DNA from: Perkinsus olseni
Lineage: Eukaryota; Perkinsozoa; Perkinsida; Perkinsidae
Direction of reading: 5' to 3'
DNA length: 64,000 bases
NCBI GenBank assembly: GCA_013115135.1
Contig: JABANP010000078.1
Location: 100,353-164,352 of the forward strand
Within the stretch, counting starts at the first letter, position 1. Each line of letters begins with the position of its first letter. Under the pieces are notes generated by a model. That model saw only the letters and a program-made list of their open reading frames with translations. It did no database searches and had not been told where the DNA came from. Position numbers and translations under genes: made by a program. Positions 53,790 to 64,000 of this stretch are shown piece by piece.

Positions 53790-55530
53790 GTACCCATGTG
53801 GACCGCGAGCTGTGTACATCATTGCTGACTTCCTACGTCCCGCTTCCAGACTCAACCGCCACCCAGAAAATCAGGACAACGGGATTCGTGGGCCTCTACC
53901 ATCACCGTTCACGACGTGACTGGCTCCTTCAGAACAACCGAGTCACCCGTTTGAGTGTTCCGTGGAGACTGCGCTGTATTTGCTTGTTGTCTCAGAAACT
54001 CTGTCTACTACAGAGAGAAAAAGTCGCTTCTCAACCGTCAGAACGAGGCCAGACAGTTTGTCTTGCTCGCAGCCTTGGCCCGCGGGCTGTAGCGAGCGTG
54101 AATATCAGAGCCACCGGCGTCCTGCTCTGCGGTACATTCTCGAGGGTGCAAGAGTGCTGAGCGCCTCATGCAAACGACGCTAGCTAGATTGAAGTGATGA
54201 CACTGAACTCAAAGCATTGAAGTTCGCGGCATTCAGTACGCGATCGCTGAGTGATTCCAAGACCAGTATTTGCATAATTCTCCGCGTCATAGTTCTTGCT
54301 GTCGGCGACTCGGTGCACTCTCAACTGCGACATGGCATTCGTATATCAGAGTCTATTGACACGCTATCCCTCCGCAGGGACAGGCCGCGTACGCAGGGGA
54401 GCTCGCTCCACGTCGCGACTCGGAGCCACGAAGGCTGATATTCGAATTGAGCGGGCCCAAGTCTTGTCGATTCGGGTCTGATGTCTTGGTGCTCTCGTTG
54501 AGCCCTCCAAAAAAGCCTGTGGGACCGGCAGGGCAGGCAGATGATCTGCCTACTGGCGCCACCCGCGGTTCCTGATAGGAACACCCGACTCGTACCGCGT
54601 GAACAGTGATCGGCTTCGGTTGGGTTGGTATCATTAAGGAATCCCGAGTTGAATATCCAATCAGAGTTCATCGTCGGAACATGATGACCTTCTTTGTTGT
54701 GAGGATCCTGCTAATCATCGGTCTCACCGTTGCTGCTCTAGACGGGAACGTCGAGCCCAAGGACAAGAAAGAATTCCGCTTCGCCACCGTGCAGGATGGC
54801 GCCGCTACTGGCCACTACCAGTTCGATGATAATCTCGTCGTCAACGCCCTACGCGGTTCGGAGGATCACCTGATTCCTGGCCCGGTCGAGAAAGTTTCGT
54901 CCGACAGTCCAAAACTTCAAGACAACTGCGGTCTCTGCAAGTTCTGCAGTGATATCGGCTACGTCACTATCGCTTGTTGGCCCACTTTGGCTGAATGTGG
55001 TATCGACTGTCGTTACTGTTGCTAACGACCGGAGACTGGTTTCCCTTCAGGATATGAATGATTTCGGCAAGCCGGTCATCAATTACCACACTCCGGTCAA
55101 GACTCTCGACTCGAGAGGTGCTGCTAAGTCATCTGTTATGATTTCGGTTATTATAAGATATTCTGTTCTGGTCATTTTTGTCAATCATCAAGTTGATCGT
55201 GGCACTACATGACTCGTGACATAATACACTAAGGTTACCTTAAGAAACTCATGTTGTTCCCTCGGCTTGTCTTTGATTTCATCATTTAACTCGTTATCTG
55301 AATAGTCCAGGCAAAAACGGCCAATACTCATCCATGATGTTTACTATGAAGTTCGCGAACTTCAGGGGTTCTTGCTCTCTGGCATATCCTCTCTTCATTC
55401 ATCTGACGTATTGATACTTCTCCAACCGACTCCGTTCTTGTTGTGTTGCAGAAGACCAAGTCCTTGGTAGCTGCTGGCATCATTCGCATGGAGTATATGC
55501 TTGGCCAACCCACAAAATGATATAACTTCA
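53790..55530 (+). repeat. diverged peptide-gene unit U4
   Basis: Shares with U5 and U6 an upstream block (ACCGCGAGCTGTGTACATCA near 53800), the CTGTCTACTACAGAGAGAAA block, the peptide gene, and a downstream block beginning ATCCATGATGTTTACTATGA (55330). Confidence 0.7.
54681..55025 (+). CDS. small secreted cysteine-rich precursor, paralogue 4
   Basis: 114 residues from the ATG at 54681 (MMTFFVVRILLIIGLTVAA). Propeptide ALRGSEDHLIPGPVEKVSSD. Cys spacing C-x2-C-x2-C-x9-C-x6-C-x3-C-x2-CC with CWPTLAEC between Cys 4 and 5. Signal and propeptide are better conserved between paralogues than the inter-cysteine loops. Confidence 0.77.
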   Translation: MMTFFVVRILLIIGLTVAALDGNVEPKDKKEFRFATVQDGAATGHYQFDDNLVVNALRGSEDHLIPGPVEKVSSDSPKLQDNCGLCKFCSDIGYVTIACWPTLAECGIDCRYCC

Positions 55531-56003
55531 CGATATAACCATCATTGGTTCACACGGTGTAAACAATTTGTTTAAAACAAATGATAGTTATACCGTATGT
55601 GCAAATTACACCGCGTTGAATATGATGGGATTATTACTCGTATGTCCTCTAATACGCTAATGCCGATGATTGTTCCCCAACTGAAAATGAGGAGGTTTGT
55701 CAGCCAAAATAACACTAGTACTTCGGGAGAGAGGGGCTCACTCGTTGCTCGTTCGTGTGTAAAGAAAGCCGTGGGTTTTACTGAAGATGAAACTATCGCG
55801 GCAGGAACGTAGTCGCACAATCCTGCAGTACTCAAGCTAGTAGTTCCCGATGCTTATTCTAGCTCTAACTGCGTTACGTTCGCCTACTTCTAGAGTGGTA
55901 ATTTGTGCACGGCAGTCACCAAGAGTGGTCCTGCGGAGGCGCGTGAGCCACCTTCCAACTGTCGCTCCTCTCAGCCTATCGGCGTGGGCGGGTCTGGAAT
56001 AAT

Positions 56004-56024
56004 CCGCGTTACCGGGTAACGCGG
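56004..56024. repeat. palindrome CCGCGTTACC-G-GGTAACGCGG
   Basis: A 10-bp perfect stem with a single central base, followed by a further GGTAACGGTTAC run. Could form a cruciform or bind a dimeric protein. Confidence 0.8.
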
Positions 56025-57334
56025 TCCGGGGGGTAACGGTTACTTTCCGGTCACCCCTCCGTCAGGTTTGTTCCTTGGCTCTGCCAAAATGTCCCTACCC
56101 GTCTCGCCGTCTTGACGCGGCAAACCGGATGCCCCCTCCCGCTGCCGACTCAAGCGGCAGTGCCCTCGGGCGTATCGCTATAGTTTTGAGAGGCTAAGAA
56201 CATCCTCAGTTACTACGAACTATAGTCCTCATAGTGGTGGATCGACCAAGTCGTGCTTCTGTAGGGACGTGGACCTCAGTGTGATACGGCGTATCGGATA
56301 CGCATATACGCCTGGAACGTACGTCCCCTACCAGGATACGTACACAGGCCACAGAGTATCTTTTTGAGGGCCACACCTCTTAAGGTCCTCCATAACTGGA
56401 TTCCTCCCCCCACAGGCTGGTAAATTCGTCATAAAAAACCCTCCCGTCACCTTCATGGTTGGAATTCAACCGACCCCCCCTCAACCAAAACCGAGTCTGC
56501 AGGTGAGCGATGGCAGCTCTGTCGCTCATTATACGCCGATCGTCTTGTGCATGCGTGCATAGCTACTACACCCACCCCCCCGAATAGAACTGAATAGAAG
56601 ACTTCTGCTCCTCGTCTCAAGTTGACTATGAGCAACTGTTGCTCAGCAACAACAGAGAAGCGATGAGCCCTGCCAAAAGTGGTCCCAGACTGGACGAGTT
56701 CAGTGTTTGGGTGCATGCGTGTTCTCACGCCCAGCACTCCGGTGCAGTGGCATATGGACCGGCGTTGTTTCCTGGACTGTTCAGCCGGGCTGCTGCAGCC
56801 CATCGGCAATTAGGAGTCGTTCTTCCATTGTCAGTGGGCCGTATTCCCGGAGTACGTGACATGCCCTTTTTTCGGCTTATAGGAAGCGACCAGCACTCAT
56901 GGGAGCACGAACCATATCTTTCTCGCTGTTTCATCGCTCCCTGGGTGCCGAAGATGGTGTAGACCGGTATGACTGGTAACACAACCATCAGCTGTGCTCC
57001 GCACCCGCCGACACCGCCCTGACCTCTCTAGGCTCCCTCTGCGGTCGTGCTCCTACCACACCTTCACCACTTCTCGAATCGAGAATCTCGATGTTGTGCC
57101 CACGGTCTGCGCGCTCAGCGTTGATTCGGCTGTCTCTCTTAGCCTCGTATACCAAGCCAAGATCGGTGCGTCCGACTCAGACTATCCGACAATTCGATCG
57201 CTATACTTCCTTCTCGCTCCTCAGGAGCGGCTCCTGGCGTGCCGGCTGAAGGTTTACCCATGTGCGTCATACATGTATGATTTCACTGTGGTGTGCTGGC
57301 GTCGCTCTGGTGGGAAATGTGCTGCTCTGATCAT

Positions 57335-57366
57335 GATATAGGGTCCCTAATAGGGAACCCTATATC
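57335..57366. repeat. 32-bp near-perfect palindrome
   Basis: GATATAGGGTCCCTAA then TAGGGAACCCTATATC. The arms differ by one base. Confidence 0.8.
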
Positions 57367-57836
57367 CCAGTCCGCGCAGCAAATCTTCCTATTCACTTTG
57401 CCCAGTCGATGACGTCGATGTGGTAAGGGATCCGAACTTTCGTTCGTTGGTAAGCGAGCGGTGTGGGGGTGAAGTCGACAGGCTAAGCTAGCCTACAGAG
57501 CGTGACGCCAGCGGTTGCACGTGACCCGAAGCATGGCACTCCGGGTAGTGCCCCTCTACGTCGAAAGCCGGGGCGATGCAGCTTATAGGATGGACTGTCC
57601 TCGCTGGGAAGACACCCCTCTCGAGAACAGTTCACCTCGTGTATGGCTTCTGAATAGCTGTCTGCCCAACGCTCCCACTCGCACGCATTCCCATAGCTAA
57701 GCTTCGCGCGCTCAGTCCTGTGACGCCGACGACGGCACAGGCGACCGCAGCCTTCTGGAGTTGACCATCCCGGGGTGTAGCCTTTCCCTTGCTGCTAGGG
57801 TGTAAGACTTGTTCGCCCGAGCTGTTGTGCACTTCA

Positions 57837-58654
57837 ATGCCACTACAGACCATCACGCCCTCACTCAGCGGCTATCGCTCCAACTGGCTCCCCACTAGCC
57901 TAATATTGATCTTCTCTGTCGTAGCAGTGGCGATGCCTCTCTCAGCAAGGTCGACGCTCGAGCCCTCAGAAGAGCCTAGGGTTCCGCTGGAGCCTTTGCG
58001 TGTGACCGCTGACTATCCCAAGGGTTGCAATGGTGGTCCCGGGCCGAAGAAAGGTGGTGAGAATATCACGGTGCTCGAGGGTACCTGCATCTACAGCATG
58101 CGAGGCCACAACACCAAGGGCGAGTATCAAGAGAGTGCCGGCCTCATTGCCAGAAGTAACGTGCCCGGGAGAAGTGGAGTCCTGAGGCTGCAGTACAACA
58201 TATTCAGTGGTGATGCGCCCATCCCCAGACACATACGCAATTTCACTGTGAATGTGAGTGGTTTGGCCGACTTACAGTTCGAAAACGATGGTATATATAT
58301 ATGGTGGGAAGCGGGTGGTGTGAGCGGCAATTTCGACGGAGAGTTCGGAAGGAGAGCCGATGTAGAAGTGCCATCCAAAGTTTATGTTCGCTTTCCCGGA
58401 GGGGAGACGAGGCTTACAACGAGCATTACGCTCTCACGGGATGGGCTGACAGCGAACGTCTGAGGCTCTTTTCTAATGGTACGGCCAAGAGCAACTCCAG
58501 TAGGATAAAATTATTCACCGGACAGTCAGTGTCTATCACGCAGTTGGAAGAAGGCTGGAACTACGAGGTCTACGCCGGGGCAAGAGGTTTTATAGACGAG
58601 GAGATATCTTTCAGGTTCGCTAAGTATGTCGCTAATGGCACTTTATATGGTTGA
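57837..58654 (+). pseudogene. secreted beta-rich protein with a frame break
   Basis: From the ATG at 57837 (MPLQTITPSLSGYRSNWLPT then a hydrophobic signal segment SLILIFSVVAVAM) a 208-residue frame contains CNGGPGPKK, ITVLEGTCIYSMRGHN, RSGVLRLQYNIFSGDAPIPR, GIYIWWEAGG and VYVRFPGGETRL, and ends at TGA 58461-58463. Just before that stop, another frame takes over without loss of protein character: SERLRLFSNGTAKSNSSRIK, VSITQLEEGWNYEVYAGARG, ending at 58654. One base is apparently missing, so this is either a broken gene or a sequencing indel. Alternating strands resemble the secreted protein at 29466 in style only. Confidence 0.6.
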
Positions 58655-59459
58655 TGGGCTCGTCGACAATCATGTGTCATTAAATCATCCTTCTCCTTTC
58701 TTCGATGGAACATCCTGTCAGAGTTCACATCGCTACTGTAAGAGAGTTGTGTTCTGAGTGTTCCATTGTGACGAGGACTCGACTCGCCGAATATGGGCCC
58801 GGACCATCTCGCGGTGAGAACCTCGCCCTTAGTGTCTCGGCTATTGCGAAATAATCCCTAGTTAATGGCTAGGACCGATCTTCATCCAACTGACTGTTGT
58901 CACCAGCTCGAAACTTCTATTGATGAGATCACAACTGGAGGCTCCGAGCACTCTGTGTGAACCACAATCTGAAGCAACGAAGAAAGAGGCGATCACTACT
59001 GTACGGCAACACGACGCCTCCAAAGCTGTTATGTGCCCCAGTTGGCTCGAACGCAAGATTGAAGGGAGGCGCCAAGCAAGCCTTGAGTATGCGTGAAACT
59101 GCGCACTATAGTGAGAACTACCCCCATTTGCTGCTGCGTACCTACCTTGCTCTTTGTGCGCCTTCGTTCGTTACACGTACGTACGTTCGTCCCAGCAAAC
59201 ACGTGCATTCCTCGTCATGCTATTGAACATACGTTCGCCCTTGATCCACAACGAGATCAGTTTGTCTCCGAACTCCTTTCGAGTTAGGTTTTACCATTCT
59301 TTGAGCCCCGTCTCACATAGCCCACTGTACTGAGTTATAGTGCAACTGTGTAGGCAACTGTGTATAACGACTCTGTATAACAAAGCGACCAGGAGCAGAG
59401 TCGACAGGCTAACCGCCAAGACTCGACGGCCAAGCTGAACGAGGCACGCTCGGAGGACT
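58655..59459. other. stretch without supported genes
   Basis: No gene-like frame. Part of it (about 58880-59060) is loosely similar to 61820-62000, so the U5/U6 duplication may extend this far. It contains CGTACGTACGTTCG near 59178. Confidence 0.4.
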
Positions 59460-61440
59460 CCCTCGGCGGCCGAGAAGACAGTAAAGATCCACCGCACTAA
59501 CAGCGACTGACCAGTGAACTTGAGCCGCACACATCGATGCTGCCAGCATAGCTCCAGGTTGATCGTGTACGGTCATATGGAATGCGTATACTGCTAACAC
59601 GGAGCAACATGATTGTGTCACCACAATCGCTGTCTCCGTGAGCGCCCCATCGAACGAACCCCCTTATCCGTGTGAACCGCGAGCGGTGTGCATCGTCACG
59701 GGCTCACTACGTGCCGCTCTCGGACTCTGGGGTACACAGTGTCGTGGCAGCGCATTCGCGGACCTTTGCCATCTCGTGAGATATCCAGTCTACCGTGCGC
59801 GTGATCGCTTGAGGCTGCGTCCTCTTCGCGTGCTGTCTCGACCAACCTGTCTACCGCAGAGGGAGGCCGTACTTTCTCTGAGTTAGAACGAGGCCAGAAA
59901 GTTGGTTTTGGTCACAGCCTGTGGCCTCTGGGCTGCGGCAAGCATGCTTCCCAGGGACCCTGAGACAGGACGACCGACGTCGTGCACTATGGCATATCCT
60001 CGAGGACGCAAGGGCGCTGAAGACCTTTGGCAAACGACACAGGACGCTGGCTGGATTAGAATAGGAGCATTCTCCTCAGAATATCGGTTGCCTTCAGTCT
60101 TTTAAGTAAAATTTGACGTAATTTTCTTCGTTGTCGTCTTTGATTTAGCAAGTTTCTAGTAGAAACCTCGGTGTGGTTCCGTCAAGACATTCCTGGAGGA
60201 AGGTGTGCTCTCCATCCGCAGGAGCCAGGTCGCGCGTTCAGGAAGACGAGCGTTTCGCCAAAACGCAGAGACTTGAGGATTGATGTTCAACCTCAGCATA
60301 GCCGAGGCTTGTGCATTCGGGTCTGATGTGAAATGCCCTCGTTGGTCCTTCAAACTTTGAAGTTCAAAGGCAGCCCGAGAGTACTGCCAAGGGAGGGCGG
60401 GCCTCATCTTAGATGAGTCATCAAATCGCCCGTAGACAAACTGCCTACTCACGTCACTCTCCGTTCCTAGTAGGAACTTCTGATTCTTCACGAGTTTGAA
60501 TTCGCCCTTAAACAGTGATCGGTTTCGGCTGGATTGATCGCAAGGGTGGAGTTGAATATCCTACTAGAGTTCATTGAATAATATTGATGACCCACTTTGT
60601 TGTGAGGATCCTGCTCATCATTGGTCTCGTCGTTGCTACCCCAGACGATGATAGCGAGCCCAAGGGCATGAAAGAATTCCGTCCCCCCATCGCGCAGGAG
60701 GGCGCCGCTATGAGCCCCTACCAGTTCAATGATAACTTCATCGTCACTGCCCTACGTGGTTCAGAGAGTCACCTGCTGCCCGGCCTGGTCAAGAAAGTTT
60801 CGTCCGACAGTCCGAAGCTTCAAGACAGCCTCTGCGACTTCTGTCAGTTCTGCATGGGCTCGGGTATCGGCTTCGTCTGGTACCCCTGTTGGCCCGCTAT
60901 GGCTGAATGCGCTGGTACCTGCGATTGTTGCCACTAACGACCGGAGACTGCTCTTCTATAGCTGATTCCTGCGAATCAGTTATCACACTCCGGTCGAGAG
61001 GCACTTCACCACCACCATTTGTTATTATTCCCTTCACTAAAAGATCTTCTGTCCCGGTCATCTGTTGACCGTCATCATGTACTCCATTAAGCCGATCAGT
61101 TAGTGGCATGATACAGTATGGTTCCGTCAGGAAACCTGCGTGACTTCCCCGGCTGATATCTGATTCCATCATTTAACTCGTTATAAGACTAGTCCCGACA
61201 AACACGGCCAATACTCATCCATGATGTTTACTATGAAGTTCGTGAACTTCAGGGGATCTTGTTCTCTGGCCTATCCTCTCTTCATTAATCTGACGTATTG
61301 GGACGTCTCCAATCGACGTGGGTCTTGTTGTGTTGCAGAAGACCGAGTCTTCGGTAGCTGCTGGTCTCAGCTGCATTGAGTGTATCCTAGGCCAACCCAC
61401 AACATGATATAGTGTTGCGATATAACCATTACCTGGCAAT
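59460..61440 (+). repeat. diverged peptide-gene unit U5
   Basis: Upstream block CTGCCAGCATAGCTCCAGGT (59537) is shared with U6 (62144). The downstream block ATCCATGATGTTTACTATGA (61220) is shared with U4 and U6. U5 and U6 form the closest pair among the distal units. Confidence 0.75.
60587..60937 (+). CDS. small secreted cysteine-rich precursor, paralogue 5
   Basis: 116 residues from the ATG at 60587 (MTHFVVRILLIIGLVVA). Propeptide ALRGSESHLLPGLVKKVSSD. Cys spacing C-x2-C-x2-C-x11-C-x6-C-x3-C-x1-CC plus a final His. The longer third loop and shorter penultimate gap separate paralogues 5 and 6 from 1-4. Confidence 0.76.
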   Translation: MTHFVVRILLIIGLVVATPDDDSEPKGMKEFRPPIAQEGAAMSPYQFNDNFIVTALRGSESHLLPGLVKKVSSDSPKLQDSLCDFCQFCMGSGIGFVWYPCWPAMAECAGTCDCCH

Positions 61441-62079
61441 GATCGCCATCAGACACCGTGCTTGAATCTCATAATGATTCTCAGTCGTATCGCCCCCATT
61501 ACCGCTCGGACTGAGTGATGCAGACACCACGCTATAGCGTTCGCTACGTACAACGGGTTTCCAGCTCTCTTCTCAACAGGTTTTACTCTGCCTGTGGGGA
61601 CTCGTCTGTGCTAGCGACGCGATAGATGTATTGGACTGCGCTTTTAATCACCTATAAGCCACACGATGGAGGCTTATAGGCTTACATGATCCTGCTGGCA
61701 GCAGTCCCCCCATTATCTCCGCGAGCCATCTCACCTCCATGGCGAGAGAATTCCTTGTCGATGGCGAGTCATCTCGGGGCCCTTCCTTCCCGTTCCACTC
61801 TCATCCACCAAACTGTTGCTACCAGTGCGAAATTCTCATAGTAAGATTGTCATTGAGGACTCCGAGCACCCCTATGAAGAAGACATCCTACCGAAAGGCC
61901 GAGGAGCCGATCACGACTGTACCCAGCGATGCGTCGATGCCACTGCTGAAATGAAACTCCCTTTATATTGGCTCCAGCTGGAGAATCACGACGCCTCCAA
62001 CGCGACCAGGGGCAGAGACAACAGGCTGCCTGACACGTCGAACGTGGTTAGTTCGCTGGGACTCTCCCCGCTGCCGAGA

Positions 62080-64000
62080 AGGAAGTAGAGATCCACCACA
62101 CAGACAGTGACCGACCCAGCGGAGCCGATCCACACACCTCCATACTGCCAGCATAGCTCCAGGTTGATCATGTACGTTCAAACGGAGTGCACATACTGCT
62201 AACACGAAGCGACATGATTGTGTCACCACCATCGCTGTCTCTGTCACAGCGCGCAATCGTACACCGGTACCCATGCGGACCGCGAGCTGTGTGCATCGTT
62301 ACGGACTTCCTACGACCTGCTCCAGGTTCCGCCACCACCCAGAGGGTCGAGACAACAGAATCCGCGGACCATTGCTATCTCGTGAAGGACCCAGTCACCC
62401 TTTTTAGTGATCCGCTGGGACTGCGCCGTCTTTGCGTGCCGTCTCAGAAACTCTGTCTACTACAGAGAGAAAACGTTGATCCTCAACGGTTGGAAGGAGG
62501 TCAGAGAGTTGGTCCTGGCCGCAACCGGGGCCCGCGGGCTGCAGCGAGCATGACGGCCCAGGGCGACCGTCGTCGTGCTCTACGGTACATCCTCGAGGGT
62601 GCAAGGGTGCTGAGCGCAGACGAAGCTACCTGACTTGAACTTCAATTATTGAAGTGGGGACACTGACTCGGAGTATTGGAATTGCTGCATTCTGTACCTG
62701 GCAGAGTGTTCCAATGTAATTCTCCCGGTCGAGGCCCTTGATTTAGGCCCCTCGGCGCACTCCCATCTGCGACATGGCATTTCTTAATTGGAGTCCATCG
62801 TGTGCTCTGCATCTCTATTTCCGCAGGGACAGGTCGCGTACGCCGGAGAGTTCACGCCTCGCCGCTACTCAGAGCCTCGAGGATTCGAATTAAACTTGAG
62901 GGTGGCCGAGTATTGTCGATTCGGGTCTGATTTGTTAGTGCTCTCATTTGGCCTTCCGAGGAAGCCTGAGAGGACGGGCAGGGTGGGCGGGCAAGCCTCA
63001 TCTCAGATCAATCATCAGGTCGCCGGTAGACAGACTGCCTACTGGCGTCAGTGACGCCGCGTCACCCTTCCTAATAGGAACTCCCGACTCGGGCCGGGTG
63101 ATGGCTCGCGCATGAACAGTGATCGGCTTCGCTTCGGTTGAACTCGCGAAGGAGTCTCGAGTTGAATTTACAATCAGAGTTCTTCGTATGAAAATGATGA
63201 GCTTCTTTGTTGTGAGGATCCTGTTCATTGTTGGTGTCATCGTCGCTGCTCTACACGGTGATATCGAGCCTAAGGGCGTGAAAAAATTCCGCTTCCCCAT
63301 CGTACAGGAGGACGCTGCTGGGAGCCACTATCAGTTCAATGATAACTCCATCGTCAGTGCCCTACGTGGTTCGGAGAGTCACCTGCTGCCCGTCCCGGTT
63401 GAGAAGGTTTCGTCCAACAGTCCGAAACTTCGAGACAGCCTTTGCGGCATTTGTCAGTTATGCTTCGGCTCGGGCATCGGCTTCTTCGTGGCCCTTTGTT
63501 GGCCCGCTATGGCTGAATGCGGTGGCGTGTGCGATTGTTGCAACTAACGACCGGACAGTCTCTGGCAGAGACGGTTGTCCCTCCCGAATATAACTGATTC
63601 TGGCTAATTGGGGTCATCAGTTATGACACTCCGGTCGAGAGCTGCTTCACAACCATTTGTTATGATTCCCATTATTAAAAGATATTCTGTTCCGGTCATC
63701 TGTTGACCGTCTTCATAAACCCTATCAAGCCGATCATCTAGTGGCATGATACAGTATGGTTCCGTCAGGAAACCTGCGTGATTTCCCCGGCTGATATTTG
63801 ATTCCATCATTTAACTCGTAAGACTAGTCCCGACAAACACGGCCAATACTTATCCATGATGTTTACTATGAAGTTCGTGAACTTCAGGGGTTCTTGTCAT
63901 CTGGCCTATCCTCTCTCCATTAATCTGACGTATTGGGACGTCTCCAATCGACGTGGGTCTTGTTGTGTTGCAGAAGACCGAGTTTCCGGTAGCTGCTGGC
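62080..64000 (+). repeat. diverged peptide-gene unit U6, runs off the window
   Basis: Same order of blocks as U5. The downstream ATCCATGATGTTTACTATGA block is at 63852, and the unit is cut by the window end. Confidence 0.72.
63188..63547 (+). CDS. small secreted cysteine-rich precursor, paralogue 6
   Basis: 119 residues from the ATG at 63188 (MKMMSFFVVRILFIVGVIVA). Propeptide ALRGSESHLLPVPVEKVSSN. Cys spacing C-x2-C-x2-C-x11-C-x6-C-x3-C-x1-CC with final Asn. An in-frame GTG upstream is ignored because the signal peptide begins at the ATG. Confidence 0.76.
   Translation: MKMMSFFVVRILFIVGVIVAALHGDIEPKGVKKFRFPIVQEDAAGSHYQFNDNSIVSALRGSESHLLPVPVEKVSSNSPKLRDSLCGICQLCFGSGIGFFVALCWPAMAECGGVCDCCN

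Larger units (their letters stand above)
55531..57836. other. stretch without clear genes, two strong palindromes
   Basis: Contains a decayed-looking plus frame (56994-57341, with NLDVVPTVCALSVDSAVSLS and IRSLYFLLAPQERLL) that may be a relic exon. Perfect or near-perfect palindromes lie at 56004-56024 and 57335-57366. No domain is recognised. Confidence 0.4.

Noticed and set aside
1..64000. CRISPR arrays, bacterial operons, riboswitches, rRNA
   Set aside because: No regularly spaced direct repeats, Shine-Dalgarno-led gene strings or rRNA-like sequence were found; the DNA is eukaryotic.

Overview
The window is nuclear DNA from a protist, most likely a Perkinsus-like alveolate. This is inferred from the combination of very short GT-AG introns (about 33-80 nt, a few longer), about 50% GC, a giant surface protein combining fibronectin-III domains, ephrin-receptor-like cysteine modules and a multi-pass membrane tail, and a 12-nt match to the start of the dinoflagellate/Perkinsus spliced leader. 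No rRNA marker is present to settle the species.

Bases 1-22150 (plus 29032-29268) are a compact housekeeping region. In order: two small hypothetical genes; an Aat-like leucyl/phenylalanyl-tRNA-protein transferase (-); a mitochondrial-carrier protein (-); an EngB GTPase (-) placed 59 bp head-to-head with glutaminyl-tRNA synthetase (+); an unrecognised coiled-coil protein (+); mitochondrial EF-Ts (+); NudC (+); a CCHC/RS-type RNA-binding protein (+); a SET-domain protein (-); 2-methylisocitrate lyase (-); and a TUL1/FLY-type RING E3 ubiquitin ligase (-). Introns here carry four recurrent short sequence families, some in both orientations, which look like introner-type mobile introns. The E3 ligase gene is split in its second or third exon by a nearly pristine 6.9-kb LTR retrotransposon (22148-29031; 241-bp LTRs differing at one base; 4-bp target duplication).

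Bases 29.4-41.6 kb hold a secreted-protein gene and then three tandem copies of a unit of about 3.2 kb. Each unit carries a gene for a small secreted precursor (signal peptide, propeptide, eight-cysteine C-terminus) and two carry a decayed non-LTR retrotransposon tail. One unit was hit by a 788-bp PIF/Harbinger-type MITE and another by a 1310-bp Harbinger relic with a truncated transposase. Uninserted sister copies define both target sites. Three more, diverged, members of the peptide family lie at 53.8-64 kb, so there are six paralogues in the window.

Bases 41.9-52.9 kb encode the giant surface protein. Inside it, about 480 bp of cysteine-rich coding sequence sits on the opposite strand, an apparent internal inversion. 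A secreted beta-rich protein with a frame break lies at 57.8-58.7 kb.

Most gene models are joined from exons by reading splice sites and conserved motifs by eye. Internal exon borders are therefore less certain than gene identity.
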